From a virus, in the IMG/VR virus record IMGVR_UViG_3300036770_007341, positions 1 to 24,638 of that record: a stretch of 24,638 nt of DNA. One strand, 5' to 3'. The translations under genes were made by a program, and so were the position numbers. Below are positions 1 through 7,130 of this stretch, piece after piece (within the stretch, counting starts at the first letter, position 1; each line of letters begins with the position of its first letter). Under the pieces are notes generated by a model, which saw only the letters and a program-made list of their open reading frames with translations, did not search any database and was not told the origin of the DNA.

Positions 1-471
1 ACGTCCAGTCGCACCAGGACTTTCTCTGGTCTCAGTCTTGACAATGTCAGCAGTTCCGGCGCCAACGCCAACGTCACTGTGAGACTCACAGGATCTGGCA
101 CCACATACAACAACAACACAGTGGAGATCACAGTGCAGAATCCCGGCACCGGCTATGCCATCGGTGACACAGTGAAGATCTTGGGCAATAGACTGGGCGG
201 GTCAACCACCACAAACGATCTCAACATGACTATCCAGGCCGTCACCACAGAGCTGGCCGGTGGTGAGCGCTTGTTCGCCATACCGATCTCTACCACTAAC
301 TCCGGTACCTTGGATCTTTCTTCCGTGAAACAGATCGGCACATCGGCTGTGCCAGGACAGGGTGTGTACCCGGACGGTCCTGAGTTGTTGGCCATCCAGG
401 TCACGGCCTTGACCACAGAAACCGGCCCTGTAGGCGAGATCCAGCTGCAGTTCCAGGAAAGCCAGGCCTAA
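1..471 (+). CDS. Virion structural protein, 3' part (5' end outside window)
   Basis: The frame is open from base 1, so the gene begins upstream; the GTG at 79 is only an internal codon. The visible 156 residues are rich in Thr, Ser, Gly and Asn, with no charged catalytic motif. They contain the segment PGTGYAIGDTVKILGNRLGG followed by TTTNDLNMTI. I recognise this Gly-Tyr/GD/LGG-ND pattern from repeated beta-rich modules of large virion proteins in marine T4-like phages (family knowledge from memory). A fibre or baseplate-associated protein is likely, but the exact role cannot be read from this fragment. Its TAA stop interlocks with the stop of the leftward Nudix gene, so the two units converge here. 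Confidence 0.7.
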   Translation, partial: TSSRTRTFSGLSLDNVSSSGANANVTVRLTGSGTTYNNNTVEITVQNPGTGYAIGDTVKILGNRLGGSTTTNDLNMTIQAVTTELAGGERLFAIPISTTNSGTLDLSSVKQIGTSAVPGQGVYPDGPELLAIQVTALTTETGPVGEIQLQFQESQA

Positions 472-893
472 CTGTCGCGAGCAAGATAGCGCTCTACAGT
501 GGCTATCTTGCTCTGCACTGCTTCCAGATTCACTGTGTTCCACAAGCCAGGATGCATGGGTCTGGGCCATGTGCCTGCTGAGATCCAGGCATAGCCTAAG
601 TGCTCGTGGTTCAGCACCGGTTGGAATTCCTGGTCAATCACGCAGACCCAGGTATTGTATTCGAAGGCGCCATCCGCTGAAGTGAATCGTTCCAATGGCA
701 CCAAGCGATCATATGCCGGAAAAAAACCCAGTTCTTCTGTGCATTCGCGCTCCATGCCGCCCAGCAAGGTCTCGCCGGGTTCGATCTTGCCTCCAGGCAG
801 ACCCCAGGCGCCGGGGTGTTTGGTATCATCACGCAAGAGGTAGAGGTAGCGTCCGGTGTCAGCGGCACGGAACCATACACCTACGGCTTTCAC
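468..893 (-). CDS. Nudix hydrolase (141 aa)
   Basis: A full Nudix box is present at residues 35-57: G35 x5 E41 x7 R49 E50 xx E53 E54 x G56 F57, which binds the divalent metal and hydrolyses a nucleoside diphosphate linked to another group. The upstream WGLPGG is also typical of MutT-like enzymes. The substrate cannot be told from sequence; phage Nudix proteins include ADP-ribose or ADP-sugar hydrolases and nucleotide sanitisers. I chose GTG at 893 because GGAGG lies 8 bases upstream and GTG overlaps the gp15 TGA stop by four bases (GTGA), implying translational coupling. The longer GTG start at 908 lies next to that same GGAGG and has no good site of its own. A metabolic gene at the end of a neck operon is unusual. 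Confidence 0.9.
   Translation of the reverse strand: MKAVGVWFRAADTGRYLYLLRDDTKHPGAWGLPGGKIEPGETLLGGMERECTEELGFFPAYDRLVPLERFTSADGAFEYNTWVCVIDQEFQPVLNHEHLGYAWISAGTWPRPMHPGLWNTVNLEAVQSKIATVERYLARDS
479..513. terminator. Perfect 12-bp inverted repeat at convergent gene ends
   Basis: The arms GAGCAAGATAGC (479-490) and GCTATCTTGCTC (502-513) are exact reverse complements around an 11-base loop. The hairpin begins 8 bases after the stop of the rightward gene and lies inside the last codons of the leftward Nudix gene. No T-tract follows on either side, so intrinsic termination is uncertain. RNA 3'-end stabilisation for both convergent messages is an alternative. Confidence 0.55.
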
Positions 894-2287
894 AGCACCA
901 GCCTCCACTGACCTCCCACATACACACCTTGATAGCTCTTGATCCAGGCATCACCAGTCCATTGATACTGTATGCCCGTGGTGATATTGGTCACATACTG
1001 CACAGCAGTCTGTGTTCTTGACGGGAACACTACCTGCCAAAACCCGTCTGCATACTCCACTATGTCATTGGCCTGGGCGATCAAGGGTCTGCCGTTGGCA
1101 CCTATCCAGGCTGTGGCCGACTGCTGATTGGTGCCGCTGCCGGTATCTTCTGTGAGCAGATAGCGTTGACCGTCCAGGGCCGAATCCAGTCCATCTCCAG
1201 GTCCGCTGATCAAGGGATTGATGACTGCATCCACCGGAGACAGCGTGTTCTGCGGTACAGTATCAATGTCCACATCATATAGCAGGAATCGATCGTCGTT
1301 GGGATCCAGCACTATGGTGCCGATTACTTCGGTGTCATCGGGTTGCGTGAAACGCAGCTGGCTCACTCCGGGTCTCAGCACGCCGTACATGTTGAGCACA
1401 GCGGGCCAGTTCAAGAAACTGTCCGACACTATGGTGGCCGGTTCTAGATCATCATTGCCGGGTTCTTGTACCAGGCTGGGCTGTCTCAAGATCTGCACCT
1501 TGTTGCCTATGATCACTGTGGCATAGTTGAAAGGCGTGATGATCTGACGGGTGCCCAGCAAGAGGTCATTGTTGACCACGGCTTCTACCAGGTCTCCTTG
1601 GGCGTCATACATGGAAGCGATCACACGCTCAACCACACCCAGTTTCTTGACCTTGGCCGGCGGTGATATCCAGATAGGCAGCGCAAAACGCAGTGTAGCT
1701 ATGTCGATGGGATTTTCTGCGCCCATGGGGATGGTGCGGTTGGTCCATTGCACGGATTCCAGTTCCACGATGGAAAGACTGGTCCAGTCTATGAAATTGT
1801 CTGTGCTCTGCACTTCTAAACTGGGATTGAACAAGGTCAGCATCTGTTCCAACAACTGCAGTTTTTGATTGGTGTTGGAAGTCCAGATGTCAAGATTGAG
1901 CGTGAGCTTGTAGGGCACCGGCATCAGGCGTTCCACGGTAAAGGCATTGCCTTGCGTGGTTTCATAGGTCTCCGTGGCAGCATCATAGGTCCGCTGTCGC
2001 ACATGGATCTTGTTCACATGGAATGGTTCCTGCATCCTGGGGCGGTCATAGTCCAGGGCCGCGATGTAGAAAGTCATCAAGGGAGTTGAAGGCAGGCTGT
2101 TGCGGCTGTTTTCCTGTATGATGGTCTGTGCCTGGCGGCTGGCATCACCATATCGCACCGGCACACGCAGCAGGGCCGCTGTTTCGGCATCTTCTTCGCG
2201 ACCGTATTCGATCTGGAAGTTGCTGATGATCCTGGTAAATTGCAGCAGGAATCGCCTTATTTGTTCGTCGTAAAAATAACTTTGAAT
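890..2287 (-). CDS. 15: Neck/tail-sheath stabilizer protein, T4 gp15-like, apparent AUU start
   Basis: The product (465 aa from the AUU) resembles gp15, the tail terminator that caps and stabilises the contracted or extended sheath at the neck. The N-terminal SYFYDEQIRRFLLQF and then LRVPVRYGD align by eye with T4 gp15 (YFYNSSFRRY and FIRVPITYAS). The middle has ERLMPVPYKLTLNLDIWTSN and QLLEQMLTLFNPSLEVQSTD, typical of cyanophage gp15. It is much longer than T4 gp15 (272 aa), with a C-terminal extension ending in Trp-rich modules. No ATG, GTG or TTG exists in the conserved N-terminus before GTG 2164, which would remove the family's first 41 residues. ATT at 2287 has AAGGAG seven bases upstream and sits one base past the endonuclease stop. 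It is followed by the Nudix gene with a 4-base overlap. Product confidence is high; the start is an inference. Confidence 0.85.
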   Translation of the reverse strand: MQSYFYDEQIRRFLLQFTRIISNFQIEYGREEDAETAALLRVPVRYGDASRQAQTIIQENSRNSLPSTPLMTFYIAALDYDRPRMQEPFHVNKIHVRQRTYDAATETYETTQGNAFTVERLMPVPYKLTLNLDIWTSNTNQKLQLLEQMLTLFNPSLEVQSTDNFIDWTSLSIVELESVQWTNRTIPMGAENPIDIATLRFALPIWISPPAKVKKLGVVERVIASMYDAQGDLVEAVVNNDLLLGTRQIITPFNYATVIIGNKVQILRQPSLVQEPGNDDLEPATIVSDSFLNWPAVLNMYGVLRPGVSQLRFTQPDDTEVIGTIVLDPNDDRFLLYDVDIDTVPQNTLSPVDAVINPLISGPGDGLDSALDGQRYLLTEDTGSGTNQQSATAWIGANGRPLIAQANDIVEYADGFWQVVFPSRTQTAVQYVTNITTGIQYQWTGDAWIKSYQGVYVGGQWRLVL

Positions 2288-2288
2288 T

Positions 2289-2822
2289 TTAGATCTCCTT
2301 ATTGCGCGACAACTTTTTGCGTTGTTCGCGCTCTAGACATCGAACAGAATGTCTCGCCTTGGCTTCTTCCGACCATTTCGTTGATGGCTTACCCTTTTTT
2401 GGTGAAACCTTGCCCTTCATAGGTCCTCCATCAATTCTCTTCCACCCTCCGTCTTTGCCTGCTGCTCGGCGACGTGCGTGTGCTTGCCTTTGAGACTCAC
2501 GCATACGTTCGATGCTTTCTGAGGAGTGTAATTTATTGCCGCCCGCTTCTCGATTGTTGTAGACGGTGATACCTTGTTGCCTATAATATTCTAACCAATG
2601 CTCTTCTTTAGAATTAAGGTCATCTATAGAAATAGCACTGTCGATGACTGTCCAGTCAAATTGCTCTTTACCGTATTTTCTAATGCTATCAAGCAAATAA
2701 CTTTTCTTACCACGTCGAGCATCGGCCAAATGCGAATACCAACGCATTTTAGGATTTTGTTGTATCGTTTGCCCTATGTAAACTTTACCGTTGGCATTGT
2801 TGGTTATTTTGTAGATGTGCAT
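2289..2822 (-). CDS. GIY-YIG homing endonuclease (177 aa)
   Basis: Residues 1-95 form a GIY-YIG nuclease domain: IYKI at the start, KVYIGQT about 10 residues later, an Arg-containing helix (MRWYSHL) and the conserved Glu in NSKEEHWLEYY. The Lys/Arg-rich remainder (SSESIERMRESQRQAH, KGKVSPKKGKPSTKW) looks like the NUMOD-type minor-groove binding tail of phage homing enzymes. The gene is visibly more AT-rich than gp14 and gp15 around it, a sign of separate origin. It lies exactly between two neck genes and ends one base before the putative gp15 start. A TAAATA box four bases before its ATG predicts an almost leaderless late mRNA. Such enzymes cut an allele lacking the insertion and spread by repair. 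Confidence 0.92.
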   Translation of the reverse strand: MHIYKITNNANGKVYIGQTIQQNPKMRWYSHLADARRGKKSYLLDSIRKYGKEQFDWTVIDSAISIDDLNSKEEHWLEYYRQQGITVYNNREAGGNKLHSSESIERMRESQRQAHARRRAAGKDGGWKRIDGGPMKGKVSPKKGKPSTKWSEEAKARHSVRCLEREQRKKLSRNKEI

Positions 2823-2826
2823 CTTT

Positions 2827-2832
2827 TATTTA
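2827..2832 (-). promoter_or_regulatory. T4-type late promoter box TAAATA for GIY-YIG gene
   Basis: On the minus strand ATAAATA is followed by four bases and the ATG at 2822. In T4 late promoters transcription begins about six bases past the last A, which here falls at 2821, within one base of the start codon. There is no room for a Shine-Dalgarno site on such an RNA. Confidence 0.6.
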
Positions 2833-2853
2833 TGTGCCAAGGTAGAAAAATTG

Positions 2854-4224
2854 CTAACTCGAAGGTTGTCCGGGCTGTGTGGGTGGAAATGGTTTGGCCG
2901 GTTTGTTGCCGCCGTCATCTCCGTTGTCTGCTCTGGGCCGCAGGATTTCAGATAGACTCTGGCGGCTGGGCACTTCGCCTAGGTCTTTGGTCCTCACTGT
3001 GTAGGTGTTGTTCACAAAGGTGCTGCGCAGAGTCGAATTGGTGGAAGAATTGTTGAGATTGGTACGCACAGAATCTTCGATCCTGACCCAACGGTTGCCA
3101 TCGTAGCGGAACAGCCGATTGGGGAAATAGTCCAGGCGCAGGCAGTAATCGCCCTGCGCTGCGCTGGCCGGAAATACCACACCTGTGGATACCGGCAGCC
3201 CATTGGGTGGTATGCCATCGCCAGTGAGATAGCCCACGGTCCAACCATCTGCGCGTGGAGTCACATCTTGGCCACCCTGTGTGCCGTCTACAGTGACGCC
3301 ACTGTCGCTGTCTAGACCATCGGGGTTGGCAGGTTGACCGTCTACCGTGGGCAAGATGTAATAGGTGGTGGTGTCATAGCCACTCAAAGGAACTTCTACA
3401 TCGGCCTGCGTGAGTATGGCATCATTGATCTGGTCGTCTTTGGTGCGTGTGCCCTGTAGATCGGCCACTGTGTCCGGGGTGTAGATCTGCCAGTAGGTGG
3501 TGTTGGTGATTTCAATGTCGGCGGGCACATTCTGCTGGGCCTGATAATACACATCTCCGTAATTTACCACGCTGCCGGTGGGATAGAAATTGCCAGGATC
3601 CCATATGGTGCTGTTGACCATGGGTCGTTTGAGCACATCCTTGTATTCCTGAGCATCCGTCAGTGGCGTGGCTTTCACACGCCAGAGATGTGGCAACCAG
3701 GTCTGGCTGAAACCCTCGGATGCAAAGGCCGCATCCTGGATCACGTAAAATCTACTCAAGGGTTCTGGAATATCGGCGTTGAGCGGATGATAATCTCTGA
3801 GATTGGGCATCTCCAGCACATCACCGGTCATGAGCTTGCGCCCAAAGGTGTCTATCATGTCGTTGTAGTGGAACGTGATAAACAGGGTATCGTTGTTCAG
3901 GAACAGACCAAACTGTGTGAGATCGAAATCAACATCCTGTGTGTTGTACACACCTCGCATGACATAAATGTCCTGATCGTAGATGCGATCTCTGTTTTCC
4001 AACAGCAGCAGATCCTGGATGTTCAAGGGACTCAGCGTGTCGTAGGTAGGCTGCGTAGCGTCTGCATTGCCACTGGCAGCGGAATCTTCTCCGCCGGGTG
4101 TGGGCCCTAGATACTTGTGTACATAGAAATCTACACCGCCCACGGTATACATTTCAGAAATAGTGCGGTCCAAAAATTGGTAGTCACGGGTACGGTTTGG
4201 ACGATACAGGCTCAATCGTGGCAT
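2854..4224 (-). CDS. 14: Neck protein, T4 gp14-like (head completion)
   Basis: The 456-aa product begins MPRLSLYRPN and carries EMYTVGGVDFYVHKYLGP, NIQDLLLLENRDRIYDQDIY, FDLTQFGLFLNNDTLFITFH and SQTWLPHLWRVKATPLTDAQ. These are the hallmark blocks of gp14 neck proteins in cyanophage-type T4-like phages, known from memory. T4 gp14 works with gp13 to form the collar that closes the filled head and docks the tail. T4 gp14 is 256 aa; this one has a long C-terminal extension with a fibre-like module (GDYCLRLDYFPNRLFRYDGN) and a Pro/Gly-rich tail. I chose ATG 4224 over the upstream TTG at 4254 because family proteins begin MPRLSLY and because the late box lies between the two. It is first in a leftward operon with the GIY-YIG gene, gp15 and Nudix. 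Confidence 0.9.
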   Translation of the reverse strand: MPRLSLYRPNRTRDYQFLDRTISEMYTVGGVDFYVHKYLGPTPGGEDSAASGNADATQPTYDTLSPLNIQDLLLLENRDRIYDQDIYVMRGVYNTQDVDFDLTQFGLFLNNDTLFITFHYNDMIDTFGRKLMTGDVLEMPNLRDYHPLNADIPEPLSRFYVIQDAAFASEGFSQTWLPHLWRVKATPLTDAQEYKDVLKRPMVNSTIWDPGNFYPTGSVVNYGDVYYQAQQNVPADIEITNTTYWQIYTPDTVADLQGTRTKDDQINDAILTQADVEVPLSGYDTTTYYILPTVDGQPANPDGLDSDSGVTVDGTQGGQDVTPRADGWTVGYLTGDGIPPNGLPVSTGVVFPASAAQGDYCLRLDYFPNRLFRYDGNRWVRIEDSVRTNLNNSSTNSTLRSTFVNNTYTVRTKDLGEVPSRQSLSEILRPRADNGDDGGNKPAKPFPPTQPGQPSS

Positions 4225-4231
4225 AGTCCAG

Positions 4232-4237
4232 TATTTA
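4232..4237 (-). promoter_or_regulatory. T4-type late promoter box for leftward neck operon
   Basis: The minus strand reads CATAAATACTGGACTATG. The box ends seven bases before the gp14 ATG, so the predicted start site (4226) leaves only a two-base leader. It lies eight bases from the -35 of the divergent sigma70-type promoter, so occupancy of the two could interfere. Confidence 0.65.
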
Positions 4238-4245
4238 TGGGCAGG

Positions 4246-4274
4246 TTGACCCAAAAACCAAAACCCGTTATAAT
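4246..4274 (+). promoter_or_regulatory. Sigma70-type (early) promoter
   Basis: TTGACC at 4246-4251 and a perfect TATAAT at 4269-4274 are separated by exactly 17 bases. Transcription would start near 4281, giving about a 23-base leader with GGAG before the ATG at 4304. This is the only near-consensus host-type promoter I found in the window. It implies that the rightward genes from 4304 are expressed early, by unmodified host polymerase. Confidence 0.8.
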
Positions 4275-4303
4275 TACAAAATACCTGTCACTGGAGAGTC
4301 CCT

Positions 4304-5449
4304 ATGAATGCTGCCACACTTAAAGCGCCTCGCGCCCTACATCCCCGCGGCGCTGACGTCAAATATACCGGAACTGAACCGGTGTGGAAGACCCAGCCCA
4401 CTTCGGAAGACCGCACCAGCCGTCTGGGCCAGGCATTCTACTGGTACGGCTATCATTATGGCAAAAAAGAAGTCAAAGAGTTCATCACGGACTGGCTGGT
4501 ACGCCATGACCGCCAGCGCGAAGCCCGAGATTTCGCTCGTGTGCCAGAAAGCATCACGGTAAACGTTTATGGCTGGTTGGCCCGCATGAACATCATGGGC
4601 CTAGAACTTACCGAATCCGAGCAACTTAAATTAGATGACAACATCCGGACCTTGGTGGAATCCGCCCGTGCTGTCAAAGCCGTGGTTGCATCAGTGGAAG
4701 ACGCAGTGGTTCGACCAAACATTCAGGATCGACTGCGAGAAAAAATGACCGAAGCCGCGGCCGAACTGGAAGCCATGTACGATGACATGATCCTGGCTGG
4801 CGGCAAGATGAGCGCAGATTTCAAACCCATGGCCGTGATCCGCGGCATGAATGTGGCTCCACAAATGGTAGGCGACATCGCGAATCATTGGAAACAGCGC
4901 CTGACGGAACTTGAAGAAGTCTTGGCTGGTAAGGATGCCCAATTGGCTGAAGGCTATGGCCAGTTTGGCAAACTGCAGATACGCAACATGGTAAAGTTTG
5001 CTGAAACTGTGATTGCGGACTGCGGATCCTATGTGCAGATCAAGAAGACCGAGCGAGCACCTCGCAAGAAGAAACCAGTGAGCCCAGAAAAACTCACGCA
5101 GAAGTTCCGGTATCTTAAAGAATTTGCCGAATTCAAACTCACTTCAGAGCCCGTGACCAAGCTGGTAAATTGCCAAGAAGCCTGGATGTACGATACCAAA
5201 AAGCGCAAGTTGATCTATGCAGTAGCAGACACCCACGTGGGCACCATGACAGTGAAAGGTACCAGCCTGGTAGGCTTCGACACCACTAACAGCATACAGA
5301 AGACACTGCGAAAGCCTGCAGAGCAGATCAAAAGCCTGCTGACCGGCGGTGTGGCTCAGCATCGCAAATTCTTCAAAGAGATCAAAGCCACGGAAGTGCG
5401 ATTCAATGGACGCGGCAACGAGCATCTGATCTTGCTCAAGATCCGTTGA
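4304..5449 (+). CDS. Conserved T4-like phage protein of unknown function (381 aa)
   Basis: I do not assign a function. The protein is soluble and charged, with no signal peptide or membrane segment. The N-terminal third is neutral; residues about 105-215 are helical and Glu/Lys rich, suggesting a coiled coil. A basic patch (KKTERAPRKKKPVSPEKL) at about 247-264 links to a C-terminal part with the motif SIQKTLRKPAEQIKSL and an end reading VRFNGRGNEHLILLKI. I recall similar C-termini in uncharacterised proteins of marine T4-like phages. The ATG at 4304 is preceded by GGAG and sits downstream of a near-consensus sigma70 promoter, so it is probably an early gene and possibly acts on host or phage nucleic acid. 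That role is inference from the basic patch and promoter only. Confidence 0.8.
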   Translation: MNAATLKAPRALHPRGADVKYTGTEPVWKTQPTSEDRTSRLGQAFYWYGYHYGKKEVKEFITDWLVRHDRQREARDFARVPESITVNVYGWLARMNIMGLELTESEQLKLDDNIRTLVESARAVKAVVASVEDAVVRPNIQDRLREKMTEAAAELEAMYDDMILAGGKMSADFKPMAVIRGMNVAPQMVGDIANHWKQRLTELEEVLAGKDAQLAEGYGQFGKLQIRNMVKFAETVIADCGSYVQIKKTERAPRKKKPVSPEKLTQKFRYLKEFAEFKLTSEPVTKLVNCQEAWMYDTKKRKLIYAVADTHVGTMTVKGTSLVGFDTTNSIQKTLRKPAEQIKSLLTGGVAQHRKFFKEIKATEVRFNGRGNEHLILLKIR

Positions 5450-5453
5450 CCGG

Positions 5454-5459
5454 TAAATA
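5454..5459 (+). promoter_or_regulatory. T4-type late promoter box for radical SAM gene
   Basis: TAAATA ends five bases before the ATG at 5465. The T4-rule start site (last A plus six) is exactly the A of that ATG, so the late RNA would be leaderless. No Shine-Dalgarno sequence is evident before the ATG. Confidence 0.6.
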
Positions 5460-5464
5460 GCGCA

Positions 5465-6433
5465 ATGCCGTTCCTTACGCCCTATGTTGATGAAACCCCA
5501 GAAGATCCGCGCAGGCTGATAGGCAATGTAGAATTTTACATCACCAATGTGTGCAATCTGACCTGCACAAACTGCAACCGTTTCAACAATCACGACTTCC
5601 GAGGTTGGCAGGCCTGGCAAGACTATCAGGCCGATTATGAAACCTGGGCACAGCATGTCAAGCTACAGCGCATCACCATCATGGGTGGCGAGCCGTTGTT
5701 GAATCCTTCGCTGTGCGATTGGGTGGATGGCATCAACCGCCTCTGGGGTCGACGGGTGCAGATCTTGACCAATGGCACTCGATTGAATCATGTGCCAGGT
5801 CTGTACGACCGCTTGGTGCAGTTTGGAGAACAAGATCGGCACCAGACCTCAAAAAATTGGCTGGGCGTGAGCCTGCACAATCTCGACGATCGTGAGCGCT
5901 GTTTCCAAGAAATTGGCCGGTTCCTCAAAGGCCAGGTACGATATCACCACCGAGATGATGCAGACAACATCGACAACTGTCATACCTGGGGTGCTCGGCA
6001 CGCGTTTGTGGACGAGAATGGCATGCGGGTGCATGTATGGGAATACGACAGTTTTTACAATGCCGCTGTGAGACCCATGCCCGGTGGTGGCTTCAGACTC
6101 TGGGACCATGATCCAGAAATGGCCCACAGCCGCTGTGGTTTTGTGATGTTCAAATGCTATCATTTCATTCGAGGACGACTGTACAAATGTGGCCCAGTGG
6201 CCTTGATGCCAGAATTTGATCAGCAACATCGATTGATGATCAGCGATCAAGATCGAGTCCTACTCAACAGCTATGAGCCATTGTCTCCCCACGAATTTGC
6301 GCAAAGAGGTCACGACTTCCTTGATCACATAGATGATGTCATAGATCAGTGCAAATTCTGCCCCATCTCCGGCGACAATGTGCAACTACGAGCAGTGACC
6401 AAACGTCAAGGTTCCAGGAGCAGTTTTGATTGA
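5465..6433 (+). CDS. Radical SAM enzyme with possible C-terminal auxiliary Fe-S (twitch/SPASM-like) region
   Basis: The motif C30-NLT-C34-TN-C37 is the CX3CX2C signature that binds the 4Fe-4S cluster and S-adenosylmethionine. GGEP at 74-77 is the SAM-contacting motif, and QILTNGT about 25 residues on is the next core strand. Further cysteines (C224, C231, C242, C296, C299) near the C-terminus resemble the auxiliary cluster region of twitch or SPASM radical SAM proteins, which often modify peptides; the spacing is not the canonical SPASM spacing. The length (322 aa) fits that group. I know related twitch-type enzymes in marine phages, but not their substrate. It overlaps the SGNH hydrolase by four bases (TTGA), so the two are likely translated together. 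Radical chemistry is confident; the substrate is unknown. Confidence 0.9.
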   Translation: MPFLTPYVDETPEDPRRLIGNVEFYITNVCNLTCTNCNRFNNHDFRGWQAWQDYQADYETWAQHVKLQRITIMGGEPLLNPSLCDWVDGINRLWGRRVQILTNGTRLNHVPGLYDRLVQFGEQDRHQTSKNWLGVSLHNLDDRERCFQEIGRFLKGQVRYHHRDDADNIDNCHTWGARHAFVDENGMRVHVWEYDSFYNAAVRPMPGGGFRLWDHDPEMAHSRCGFVMFKCYHFIRGRLYKCGPVALMPEFDQQHRLMISDQDRVLLNSYEPLSPHEFAQRGHDFLDHIDDVIDQCKFCPISGDNVQLRAVTKRQGSRSSFD

Positions 6434-7080
6434 CCAATAGGATCTTGATCACGCTGGGAGATAGTTGGCCCGAAGGAGCAGAACTAGGCGATGGCCGTCG
6501 TTATGGAGAGATACTACGGGACAGTCTGGCCTTTGATCGTTTCTTCAACTATGGATCAGCGGGAGCCAGCAACGAAGACATGCTGTATCAACTGCAGGAT
6601 TTTTTGCGTACCAACTGGAGCCAGTCTACCGAGACCACAGCCATTTTTTTTCTCACCAACCCTGCCCGCACAGCGCATTGGCCAAGATTCATGAGTTGGG
6701 ATTGGTCAGAGCCCAAAACTAAAAGATTCATGATGCATTTCCACAGAGATGAACACGAAATCATGCGAAGCAGTGCCACGGTCACGGCTCTGCAGACCTG
6801 GTGCGATAGACACAGTATCAAAGACTTTTATTTTGCCGGTTGGGTGAGATACGATCATTGGTTGCCAGGAGTGGATCTTGACAGGATCTGGGCCCAAGGA
6901 CAGGAGACAGCAGCGGATTGGTTTGGCGCCAGCCGACACAATGGGGAACATCTGTTGGATGTGGGCGATAATCCGTATATACGTCCCAATTTAGCCCACC
7001 CTAACCAGCTAGGCCATGATCTCATGGCCGACAAGTTGGCATCCTGGATAAAATCTACACCAAGACGATCTCAGAGTTAA
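6430..7080 (+). CDS. SGNH/GDSL-family hydrolase-like protein (216 aa)
   Basis: The N-terminus ITLGDSWPEG holds the block I GDS motif (nucleophile Ser12). SAGASNED about 30 residues later supplies the block II Gly, FFLTNPAR fits the block III Asn, and AHPNQLGHDLMA near residue 195 supplies the block V His. Together they suggest an intact SGNH fold that hydrolyses an ester or acetyl group on sugar, lipid or peptide. The region between (DWSEPKTKRFMMHFHRD) is family specific. The TTG start overlaps the TGA of the radical SAM gene (TTGA), making a coupled pair. No signal peptide is seen, so it acts in the cytoplasm or is carried in the virion. The joint substrate with the radical SAM enzyme is unknown. 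Confidence 0.82.
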   Translation: MTNRILITLGDSWPEGAELGDGRRYGEILRDSLAFDRFFNYGSAGASNEDMLYQLQDFLRTNWSQSTETTAIFFLTNPARTAHWPRFMSWDWSEPKTKRFMMHFHRDEHEIMRSSATVTALQTWCDRHSIKDFYFAGWVRYDHWLPGVDLDRIWAQGQETAADWFGASRHNGEHLLDVGDNPYIRPNLAHPNQLGHDLMADKLASWIKSTPRRSQS

Positions 7081-7087
7081 ATACTCT
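7073..7087 (+). promoter_or_regulatory. TAAATA late box (7078-7083) in a small hairpin
   Basis: The box overlaps the TAA stop of the SGNH gene. AGAGT and ACTCT flank a five-base loop TAAAT. The predicted RNA start is near 7089, giving about a 42-base leader with AAAGGAG before the ATG at 7131. Unlike the stronger hairpins downstream, this one does not cover the ribosome site. Confidence 0.5.
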
Positions 7088-7130
7088 TGCTCGTGTAGCA
7101 CATACACACACTCACAGAAAGGAGACTACC

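Noticed and set aside
908-908. GTG 908 as the Nudix start
   Set aside because: The GGAGG at 902-906 overlaps that codon but is well spaced for GTG 893.
2164-2164. GTG at 2164 as the gp15 start
   Set aside because: It would delete the conserved N-terminus, which is in frame and intact upstream; no good ribosome site precedes it.
2285-2300. Programmed frameshift fusing the GIY-YIG protein to gp15
   Set aside because: No slippery sequence or downstream structure is seen, and a good Shine-Dalgarno lies in place for separate initiation.
2577-2592. TATAAT within the first GIY-YIG gene as a rightward promoter
   Set aside because: It lies antisense inside an AT-rich coding region, no matching -35 was noticed, and no rightward gene follows.
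4254-4254. TTG 4254 as the gp14 start
   Set aside because: Family proteins begin at MPRLSLY (ATG 4224), and the late box lies between the two codons.
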